Positions 57,522 through 64,000 of a stretch of DNA of 64,000 bases are shown here, piece by piece (the first letter of the stretch is position 1; every line of letters starts with the position of its first letter). Source of the stretch: DATJGS01 sp035494735 (GTDB taxonomy: Bacteria > Eisenbacteria > RBG-16-71-46). The notes beneath the pieces are model-generated. The model had not been told where the DNA came from. It saw only the letters and a list, made by a program, of their open reading frames with translations, and did no database searches. A program made the position numbers and the translations under genes. The stretch lies in assembly GCA_035494735.1 (NCBI GenBank), contig DATJGS010000009.1, positions 1 to 64,000 on the forward strand, given 5' to 3'.

Positions 57522-59866
57522 GCGTGACGGCGAGCCCGCTCGCGGCCTGGACGCTGGAGGAGGCGACCGACCCGGGCGCCGTGTCGCGGCGGCTGGCGTC
57601 GCGCGGCGTCGCGCTGGAGCCCGAGGAGGTGACGCGCCTCGGCGAGCTGCTCGGGCGTCCGCCGCGCTGGGCCGAAGCCGTGCTGTTCGGCATCCTGTGG
57701 AGCGAGCACTGTTCGTACAAGTCGACGCGCCACCTGCTCAAGCGGCTGCCGACGGAGGCGCCGCAGGTCCTGATCGGGCCCGGCGAGGACAGCGGCGTCG
57801 TCGCGCTGCCGGCGCCGTGCGAGCACCTCGCGCTCGTGCTGGCGCACGAGAGCCACAACCATCCGAGCCAGGTGCTGCCCGTCGAGGGCGCTGCGACCGG
57901 TGTCGGCGGCATCGTGCGCGACGTGGGCTGCATGGGCGCGGAGGTCGTGGGCGTGCTCGACGCGCTGCGCTTCGGCGACCCCCGGGGCGACGTGCACGTG
58001 CGCGACGTGATGCGCGGCGTGGTGCGCGGCGTCGCCGAGTACGGCAACGCGCTCGGCGTCCCGAACCTGGGCGGCGACCTCGCGTTCGACGCCGGGTTCG
58101 ACGCGAACTGCCTGGTCAACGTCATGGCCGTCGGGCTCGCGCCGCGCGACGGCATCCTGCGCAGCCGCGTGCCCGAGGGCGAGGGTCCGTGGAGCTTCGT
58201 GCTCGTGGGCAAGGCCACGGACGAGAGCGGCTTCGGCGGCGCCGCGTTCGCGTCCGGCGAATTGGGCGGCGACCAGCGCGGCGCGGTGCAGATCCCCGAC
58301 CCGTTCCTCAAGCGCGTGCTGCACGTCGCGAACGCCGAAGCGTTCCGCCGCGTGCGCGCGCGCGGCATCGCCGCGGGCTTCAAGGACCTGGGCGCGGGCG
58401 GCGTGGCCTGCGCGACGAGCGAGCTGGCCGCGGCCGGCGGATGCGGCGCCGAGATCCAGCTCGAGCGCGTGCACCGCGTGGCGCGGGCGGTGCCCCCGGA
58501 AGTGCTGCTGTGCGCCGAGACGCAGGAGCGCTTTTGCTGGGTCGTGCCCGAGTCCTTCGCGGAAGAACTGTGCGCGCTGTACAACGAAGGCTTCACGCTC
58601 GACCACGTCGCGCCGCTGTCCGGCGCGCGCGTCATCGGCCGCGCCGTGCCCGAGCGCCGCTATCACGTCACGTGGCAGGGCGAGACGCTCGTCGACTGCG
58701 CCGTCGACGCCATCACCGAGGGCCGTCGCGTGTCGCGCCCGGCGCGCCGCCGCGCGCCCGCCGCGCCCTGGCGCACGAAGCGCCGCCCGCGCGCGCCGCG
58801 CGAAGCGCTGCTCCGGCTGCTGCGCACGCCGAACGGCTGCTCGCGCGAATACCTGTTCCGCCACTACGACACCGAGGTCCAGGGGCGCACGTGGCGCCGG
58901 CCGGGGGAGGGCGACGCGGCGGTGCTGCGCGCCGATCCCGAGCGCGCCCTGGGGCTGGCGTTCGCGGTCGGCGGCAATCCGTTCTGGTGCCGCAGCGATC
59001 CCGAGCTGGGCGCGCGTCACGCCGTGGCCGAAGCCGCGCGCAACGTGGCCACCGTCGGCGCGCGGCCGTGGGCGCTGACCGACTGCCTGAACTTCGGGCA
59101 CCCCGAGGATCCGGCGGTGATGGGCGACGTCGAGGCCACGATCGAGGGCCTGGCCGTGGCCGCCGAGGCCCTGGGCGGCCTGGCCGCGGCCGGACGCGCG
59201 CTGCCGTTCGTCAGCGGAAACGTGAGCCTGTACAACCAGGTCGGGGCGTCGGCCGTGCCGCCGTCGCCGATCGTCCTGTGCGCCGGCGTGCTCGCGCACG
59301 TTTCGACGGCGCTGCCGCTGTCGCTGCGCGCCGCGGGCGACTTCCTGCTGCTGGTCGGCGAGCCGCGCGACACGCTGACCGGTTCCGCGTACGTGCGCGA
59401 GGTGCTCGGCGAGGACGCGGGCGCGCCGCCGCCTCTCGATCTGGCCTCCGAGGCCCGGCTGCACGCGCTGCTCGTCGCCGCCGCCGAAGGCCGCTGGACG
59501 GCCGCGGCGCACGACGTGTCGGACGGCGGACTGATCGTGGCGCTGGCCGAGATGCTGCTCGCCGCGCCGCCCACGGCCGGGCTCGGCGTCGAGATCGACG
59601 TCGGCACGCTCGAAGCCGAGGTCGCGACCGCGCTGTTCTGCGAGCGCCCGGGCGCCGTGCTGGAGGTCAGTCCGGAGCGCGCCGCGCGCGTGTTCCAGGC
59701 GGCGCGCGACCGCCAGCTGCTGGTGTGGCCGATCGGCACGGTGAGCCCGCGACCCGGGCTGCGCGCCCTGCTGCCCGGCGGCGAGAGCGTCGAGTGGAGC
59801 GTCGAGGCGCTGCGCCTCGCCGCGAGCGAGACGCTGCGCAAGCTGTGGAACGAGGAGCGCGCATGA
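57518..59866 (+). CDS. purL: phosphoribosylformylglycinamidine synthase subunit PurL (small type)
   Basis: 782 aa. WSEHCSYKSTRHLLKRLPT, HESHNHPSQVLPVEGAATGVGGIVRD and LKDLGAGG-like/ATSELAAAGG elements, then the duplicated half with LTDCLNFGHPEDP, FVSGNVSLYNQ, HDVSDGGLIVALAEM. Length fits the three-subunit PurS-PurQ-PurL form, not the 1300-aa fused enzyme, so a PurS is expected. An Arg/Pro-rich linker (about residues 405-428) lies between the halves. ATGA overlap with purB and purQ. Confidence 0.96.
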   Translation: MSVTASPLAAWTLEEATDPGAVSRRLASRGVALEPEEVTRLGELLGRPPRWAEAVLFGILWSEHCSYKSTRHLLKRLPTEAPQVLIGPGEDSGVVALPAPCEHLALVLAHESHNHPSQVLPVEGAATGVGGIVRDVGCMGAEVVGVLDALRFGDPRGDVHVRDVMRGVVRGVAEYGNALGVPNLGGDLAFDAGFDANCLVNVMAVGLAPRDGILRSRVPEGEGPWSFVLVGKATDESGFGGAAFASGELGGDQRGAVQIPDPFLKRVLHVANAEAFRRVRARGIAAGFKDLGAGGVACATSELAAAGGCGAEIQLERVHRVARAVPPEVLLCAETQERFCWVVPESFAEELCALYNEGFTLDHVAPLSGARVIGRAVPERRYHVTWQGETLVDCAVDAITEGRRVSRPARRRAPAAPWRTKRRPRAPREALLRLLRTPNGCSREYLFRHYDTEVQGRTWRRPGEGDAAVLRADPERALGLAFAVGGNPFWCRSDPELGARHAVAEAARNVATVGARPWALTDCLNFGHPEDPAVMGDVEATIEGLAVAAEALGGLAAAGRALPFVSGNVSLYNQVGASAVPPSPIVLCAGVLAHVSTALPLSLRAAGDFLLLVGEPRDTLTGSAYVREVLGEDAGAPPPLDLASEARLHALLVAAAEGRWTAAAHDVSDGGLIVALAEMLLAAPPTAGLGVEIDVGTLEAEVATALFCERPGAVLEVSPERAARVFQAARDRQLLVWPIGTVSPRPGLRALLPGGESVEWSVEALRLAASETLRKLWNEERA

Positions 59867-60690
59867 ATCCATCCCGCGTCGCGATCCTGCAGTTCCCCGG
59901 CGTCAACTGCGAGCGCGAGACGGGCGAAGCGCTGGCCCGCGTCGGGCTCGAGCCCGAGATCGTGCGCTGGACGGAAGCGCCCGAGCGCCTCGCCGCGTTC
60001 GCCGCGTACGTGCTGCCGGGCGGCTGGTCGTACCAGGACCGCGTCCGCGCCGGCGCGCTGGCCGCGAAGCATCCGCTCGTCGCCGCGCTGGCCGCGGCCG
60101 CCGCGGACGGCAAGCCGGTGCTCGGCATCTGCAACGGCGCCCAGGTGCTCGTCGAAGCCGGCCTCGTGCCCGGCGACGGGGCGGTCGAGCTGGCGCTGGC
60201 CCGCAACCACATGAACGGCCGCACCGGCTACTACGTCCGTTGGGTCACGCTGCGCAGCGAGGCGTCCCCGTGCGTGTTCACGCGCCACCTGGAGCCGGGA
60301 ACGCTGCTGCCGCTGCCCATCGCGCACGGCGAGGGCCGCTTCGTGGCGCGCGCCGCGGGCCGCATGGCGGCGCTGGTGCGCGCGGGACAGGTGCCGCTGC
60401 GCTACGCGACCGCGGCCGGCGACCCGGCGCCGCGCTATCCGGACAACCCGAACGGCGCGCAGTCCGCGGCCGCCGCGGTGTGCAACGCGCGCGGCAACGT
60501 GCTGGCGCTGATGCCGCATCCGGAGCGCGCGCAGCACGTGGGCGCGCTGCCGCCGGGTGTCGGCGGCGTCTGGGGCGCGGCCCGCGATCGCGCGTTGCTC
60601 GACGCGACGGGCGCGGCGGCCGACGCCCCGGGGCCCGGAGTCGCGCTGTTCGAAGGCCTGGCCCGCCATCTCGCGGAGGTTTCGGTATGA
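59863..60690 (+). CDS. purQ: phosphoribosylformylglycinamidine synthase glutaminase subunit PurQ
   Basis: 275 aa class I glutamine amidotransferase. RVAILQFPGVNCERETGEAL, LPGGWSYQDRVRAGALAA and the nucleophile GICNGAQVL mark PurQ; the His-x-Glu pair is in MPHPERAQHV. Slightly longer than the usual about 230 aa, with an extended C-terminus. ATGA overlap with the unknown downstream gene. Confidence 0.95.
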   Translation: MNPSRVAILQFPGVNCERETGEALARVGLEPEIVRWTEAPERLAAFAAYVLPGGWSYQDRVRAGALAAKHPLVAALAAAAADGKPVLGICNGAQVLVEAGLVPGDGAVELALARNHMNGRTGYYVRWVTLRSEASPCVFTRHLEPGTLLPLPIAHGEGRFVARAAGRMAALVRAGQVPLRYATAAGDPAPRYPDNPNGAQSAAAAVCNARGNVLALMPHPERAQHVGALPPGVGGVWGAARDRALLDATGAAADAPGPGVALFEGLARHLAEVSV

Positions 60691-61250
60691 GCGTGCTGCC
60701 CGTGGCCCAACTGTGGATCGAGTTGCTGGCGGACGACGCGGAGGCCGGTAGCGCGCGCGCCGTGGCCCACGACACGCTGGGCGCGGCGGCCGGACTGAGC
60801 ACGCTGCGCCGCCTGCGGCTGTTCGAGCTGAGCGGCTCGACCGACGAGAAGGGCGCGCTCGAGGCGCGGCTGCACCGCTCGACCCAGTTCTACAATCCGC
60901 ACAAGGAGCGCGCCGTGCTGCGTTTGCGCGGGGACGAGCCGTCGCCGCGCCGCGCCGGCGAGCACGCCGTGCTGGTCATCGAGCGCGGCGCTACGCGCCG
61001 CGCCGCGGCGGAGCGCTGGTGGCTGCACGAGACCGGCGAGCGGGTCGAGGTCCACGAAGGCGTAGTATGGCTGCTCGGGTTCGAGGAGGAAGGCGACGTC
61101 GCCGCGCGAGTGCGCGAGCTCGTGACGGTGCGTGACCGCGTGCACGGCCTGCTGTGCAACCCGCACGCCCAGGACGCGGCGATCGCGCGCGACGAGGCGC
61201 CGTTGCCCTGGATCGAGCGCGCCGCGGCGCGTCTGAGGAGGATGCCATGA
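60687..61250 (+). CDS. unknown protein between purQ and purF, probable divergent PurS
   Basis: 187 aa. The first about 80 residues (PVAQLWIELLADDAEAGSARAVAHDTLGAAAG..LRRLRLFELSG) follow the PurS pattern of beta strand, acidic loop, helix, RV/RLFEL strand, and STQFYNPHKERAVLRL resembles the LL.NP..E...I end of PurS and the start of fused PurLs. The remaining 100 residues, with strands HAVLVIERGATRR and VWLLGFEEEGDVAARV, have no recognised counterpart; the second half may be a repeat of the same fold. Small PurL needs PurS and none other is present in this operon, which is the strongest argument. ATGA overlap with purQ and purF. Confidence 0.55.
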   Translation: MSVLPVAQLWIELLADDAEAGSARAVAHDTLGAAAGLSTLRRLRLFELSGSTDEKGALEARLHRSTQFYNPHKERAVLRLRGDEPSPRRAGEHAVLVIERGATRRAAAERWWLHETGERVEVHEGVVWLLGFEEEGDVAARVRELVTVRDRVHGLLCNPHAQDAAIARDEAPLPWIERAAARLRRMP

Positions 61251-62686
61251 CGATCGACCGGCCGGACAAGGCGTGGCGCGAGGAGTGCGGAGTGTTCGCG
61301 GCCATCGGCGTGGCCGGCGCCGCCGAGGTCACCGGGCTCGGCCTGCACGCGCTGCAGCACCGCGGTCAGGAGTCCACCGGCATCGTGACGTGCGACGAGC
61401 GTGGCGAGCTGCACTCGCACAAGGGGCTGGGCCTCGTCTCCGACGTCTACGGTCCGGGCGTGCTGTCGCGACTGCCCGGCATCCTGGCGATCGGGCACAA
61501 CCGCTACTCGACGTCCGGCAGCCTGACGCTCGAGAACACGCAGCCGCTCCGCGTGGTCACGCGCAGCGGGCCGATGGCGCTGGCCCACAACGGCAATCTC
61601 GTGAACGCGCGCGAGCTGCGCTCCGCGCTCGAGGCCGCCGGCTCCATCTTCCAGACGACGCTCGACACCGAGATCTTCCTGCACCTGATGGCGCGCGGCG
61701 GCGCCGAGTCCGCGGAAGACGCGCTCGTCGAGGCGGCCGCGGAAGTGCGCGGCGCGTATTCGCTGGTCGTCCTCACCGCGGACGCGGTGTTCGCGTTGCG
61801 CGACACGCACGGCTTCCGCCCGCTGTGCATCGGACGCCTCGGCGACGGCTACGTCGTGGCCAGCGAGACGTGCGCGCTGGACCTGGTGGGCGCGGACTTC
61901 GTGCGCGACGTCGAGCCCGGTGAACTCGTGAAGATCGATCCCAAGGGCATGCGCTCGCGGCGCGTCGCGCCGCAGGCCCAGCCGCTGCAGCAGTGCATCT
62001 TCGAGCACATCTACTTCTCGCGCCCCGACAGCCGCGTGTTCGGCGAGGGCGTGGACCGCGTGCGCCGGCGCATCGGCCACCGCCTGGCCGACGAGCATCC
62101 GGCCGACGGCGACCTGGTGATCGCGGTGCCCGACTCCAGCAACTCGATCGCGCTCGGCTACAGCGAGAAGAGCGGCCTGCGCTTCGAACTCGGGCTGATC
62201 CGCAATCACTACGTCGGGCGCACGTTCATCCAGCCGCAGCAGGCCGGACGCGATTCCAGCGTGCGCGTGAAGTTCAACCCGGTGCGTGAAGTGCTGGAGG
62301 GCAAGCGGGTCGTGGTCGTCGACGACTCGATCGTGCGCGGCACGACGAGCCGCAAGCTGGTCCGCCTGCTGCGCCGCGCCGGCGCGACCGAAGTGCACTT
62401 CCGCGTCGGTTCGCCGCCCGTCACGCATCCGTGCTTCTACGGCATCGACACGCCGAGTCGCCGCGAGCTGATCGGCGCGGTGCAGAGCGTCGAGGAGATC
62501 CGCGACTTCCTCGGCGTCGACTCGCTCGGCTACCTGTCGCTGGCCGGGCTGCTGGCGTGCGAGCGGGACGGCTCGCGCTTCTGCCGCGCGTGCTTCACCG
62601 GCCAGTATCCGGTGCCGGTGGATCCGACCGCGCACAAGCTGTCGCTCGAACAGCTGCATCGCGGGCCCGTCGTCGCGAACGGCTGA
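61247..62686 (+). CDS. purF: amidophosphoribosyltransferase
   Basis: 479 aa. The Ntn-type glutaminase nucleophile is Cys14 in EECGVFA, so residues 1-13 are a cleaved propeptide, as in B. subtilis PurF. HALQHRGQESTGIV, GHNRYSTSG and AHNGNLVNA follow. The PRPP loop is VVVDDSIVRGTTS. Cys residues in PVTHPCFYGID, FCRACFTGQYP fit the [4Fe-4S] type, suggesting oxygen-sensitive regulation. Last gene of the purine run; the next gap holds the lysS promoter. Confidence 0.96.
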   Translation: MTIDRPDKAWREECGVFAAIGVAGAAEVTGLGLHALQHRGQESTGIVTCDERGELHSHKGLGLVSDVYGPGVLSRLPGILAIGHNRYSTSGSLTLENTQPLRVVTRSGPMALAHNGNLVNARELRSALEAAGSIFQTTLDTEIFLHLMARGGAESAEDALVEAAAEVRGAYSLVVLTADAVFALRDTHGFRPLCIGRLGDGYVVASETCALDLVGADFVRDVEPGELVKIDPKGMRSRRVAPQAQPLQQCIFEHIYFSRPDSRVFGEGVDRVRRRIGHRLADEHPADGDLVIAVPDSSNSIALGYSEKSGLRFELGLIRNHYVGRTFIQPQQAGRDSSVRVKFNPVREVLEGKRVVVVDDSIVRGTTSRKLVRLLRRAGATEVHFRVGSPPVTHPCFYGIDTPSRRELIGAVQSVEEIRDFLGVDSLGYLSLAGLLACERDGSRFCRACFTGQYPVPVDPTAHKLSLEQLHRGPVVANG

Positions 62687-62783
62687 AGCGAACGGCCGCC
62701 GCGCCGTCCGCTGGCGTCGCAGCGGTGATTCGCGCGCGGCCCGTCGGCGAGCGCCGTCGCACGCGCGCGCAGCCCCGTGATTC

Positions 62784-62812
62784 TTGACACTCGCGGGAGC
62801 GCTCCCTAGATT
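62784..62812 (+). promoter_or_regulatory. vegetative-type promoter for lysS
   Basis: TTGACA (62784-62789), 17-bp spacer, TAGATT (62807-62812), the closest match in the window to the common consensus. The remaining 188-bp gap between purF and lysS holds no other recognisable feature. Confidence 0.7.
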
Positions 62813-62874
62813 CGGTCGATTCGCATCCCCTGTCCGAGGGGACGCGCGGCGCAGTCTCCCGGAACGAGGTGTGG

Positions 62875-64000
62875 ATGTCGCTCGACGAACTCATGCGCCA
62901 GCGCGCCGAGAAGCTCGCCGCCTGGCGGGCGATCGGTGTCGAACCGTACGCGTACCGGTTCGAGCCCACGCACCACGCCGCGCAGGTCCTGGCGCTCGGC
63001 GAGAAGGTGACCGAGGAACCGGGGATGCGCGTGCGCGTCGCCGGGCGCGTCGTCGCGCTGCGCGGCCACGGCAAGGCCGGCTTCGGCCATCTGCTGGACG
63101 GCACCGGCCGGCTGCAGGCCTACTTCCGCGCCGACCATCTGGGCGACCAGTTCCGGCGCTACGAGCTGCTCGACGTCGGCGACTGGGCGGGCGTCGAGGG
63201 CCCGGTGTTCCGCACCCGCACCGGTGAGATCACGGTGCGCGCCGATCAGGTCACGCTGCTCGCGAAGTCGATGCGGCCGCTGCCCGAGAAGTGGCACGGC
63301 CTGCGCGATCCGGAGACGCGCTTCCGCCAGCGCTACGCCGACCTGTTCATGAACCTCGACGTGCGCGAGACGTTCCGGCGCCGCGCGCGGCTGGTGTCGG
63401 CCCTGCGCCAGTTCCTGGACGAGCGCGAGTACCTCGAGGTCGAGACGCCGGTGCTGCAGCCGCTGTACGGCGGCGCGTTCGCGCGGCCGTTCGTCACCCG
63501 GCACCACGCGCTCGACATGGAGCTGTACCTGCGCATCTCGAACGAGCTGTACCTGAAGCGCCTGATCGTGGGCGGTCTCGAGCGCGTGTACGAGTTCTCG
63601 CGCGACTTCCGCAACGAGGGCATGGACCGCTCGCACAACCCCGAATTCACCATGCTCGAGTTCTATCAGGCGTTCGCCGACGTGCACGACATGATGACGC
63701 TGACCGAGGGCCTGATCGGCCACGCCGTCGAGCGCAGCGCGTCGCGCCTCGCCGTCGAGTACCAGGGGCAGACGCTGGACTTCACGCCGCCCTGGCCGCG
63801 GGTCTCGATGCTCGACTCGGTGAGCGCCGCGGTGGGCGAGGACGTGTCGGCGCTGGACGCCAGGCAACTGGCGCGGCTGTGCGACGCCGCGGGCATCGCG
63901 ACGCGGCCGGGCACGGGGGCCGGCGGCCTGCTCGACGCGCTGTTCAGCGAGAAGGTCCAGCCCTCGCTGATCCGGCCTTCGTTCGTCGTCGACTACCCGA
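62875..64000 (+). CDS. lysS: lysyl-tRNA synthetase, class II, 3'-truncated by the window
   Basis: About 375 residues are visible of roughly 500; the frame is open to the window end. N-terminal OB-fold anticodon domain (RVRVAGRVVALRGHGKAGFGHLLDG, GVEGPVFRTRTGEITVRAD), then class II motif 1 (RRARLVSALRQFLDERE..EVETPVL) and motif 2 (VYEFSRDFRNEGMDRSHNPEFTMLEF), all LysRS type. GAGGTG at 62866-62871 precedes the ATG at 62875. Motif 3 lies outside. Confidence 0.95.
   Translation, partial: MSLDELMRQRAEKLAAWRAIGVEPYAYRFEPTHHAAQVLALGEKVTEEPGMRVRVAGRVVALRGHGKAGFGHLLDGTGRLQAYFRADHLGDQFRRYELLDVGDWAGVEGPVFRTRTGEITVRADQVTLLAKSMRPLPEKWHGLRDPETRFRQRYADLFMNLDVRETFRRRARLVSALRQFLDEREYLEVETPVLQPLYGGAFARPFVTRHHALDMELYLRISNELYLKRLIVGGLERVYEFSRDFRNEGMDRSHNPEFTMLEFYQAFADVHDMMTLTEGLIGHAVERSASRLAVEYQGQTLDFTPPWPRVSMLDSVSAAVGEDVSALDARQLARLCDAAGIATRPGTGAGGLLDALFSEKVQPSLIRPSFVVDYP

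Noticed and set aside
62690..62783. Intrinsic terminator after purF
   Set aside because: Only short imperfect GC stems and no T-tract are visible.

Overview
This window is 64 kb of very GC-rich bacterial chromosome, roughly 70% or more by eye. It is almost completely coding, with about 58 genes, and all but one are on the + strand. Most gene junctions are ATGA, GTGA or TGATG overlaps. No gap between genes exceeds about 250 bp. I see no rRNA, tRNA, CRISPR array, insertion sequence, integrase or phage gene. The organism is a diderm (Gram-negative type): it has ADP-heptose and LPS-core enzymes, an O-antigen ligase, Omp85/TamA-TamB proteins, RseP, Lnt and lipoproteins. It uses GatCAB and a clostridial-type (4Fe-4S, propeptide) PurF. 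The mixture fits a poorly cultivated, high-GC lineage such as Eisenbacteria or Gemmatimonadota, but that placement is inference.

Layout. (1) 1-6204: LPS/polysaccharide cluster (split HldE kinase and nucleotidyltransferase, GT9, GT2, two GT4-type enzymes, O-antigen ligase). (2) 6265-16922: envelope biogenesis block (RseP, TamA-like Omp85, TamB, and a giant peptidase-MA/TolB-propeller/beta-barrel fusion). (3) 17047-28806: UvrD/PcrA helicase, gatC-gatA-gatB, a LarA-domain fragment, purD, purE, tsaC, a low-molecular-weight phosphatase, ilvE, rpiB, glyA. (4) 29002-37454: a small TPR-like protein with a candidate sigma-54 promoter, then an aerotolerance (Bat) operon: MoxR, DUF58, BatD/DUF4381-like, BatA, a BatB-BatC fusion and BatD. 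(5) 37451-39838: PAP2 phosphatase, PTS EIIA (PtsN-like), a short zinc ribbon protein, a small exported protein, and the only minus-strand gene (DUF2279/YfiM-like). (6) 39841-45388: CCA/poly(A) polymerase, polyprenyl synthase, RsfS, ArgRS with an unusual HIGH motif, PfkB kinase. (7) 45390-47823: an unrecognised two-domain protein, a 17-codon micropeptide ORF with a near-perfect Shine-Dalgarno sequence inside a hairpin, and a multi-pass membrane HD-GYP protein. This is the best candidate here for an undescribed system. (8) 47823-56226: purM, a receiver-less sigma-54 activator, a Gfo/Idh oxidoreductase, lnt, asd, an orphan EcfT, truA, an HtrA-like lipoprotein protease. (9) 56223-62686: purB-purL-purQ-X-purF, where X is probably a divergent PurS. 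(10) 62875-end: lysS, cut by the window edge.

Regulation. A recurrent vegetative-type promoter, TTGAC(A/G/C) - 17-18 bp - TAGATT/TATTCT-like, lies in most of the few intergenic gaps. Some starts appear to be leaderless (purD and the phosphatase). Purine genes are spread over three loci (purDE, purM, purBLQXF); purK, purC, purH and purN are not in the window.
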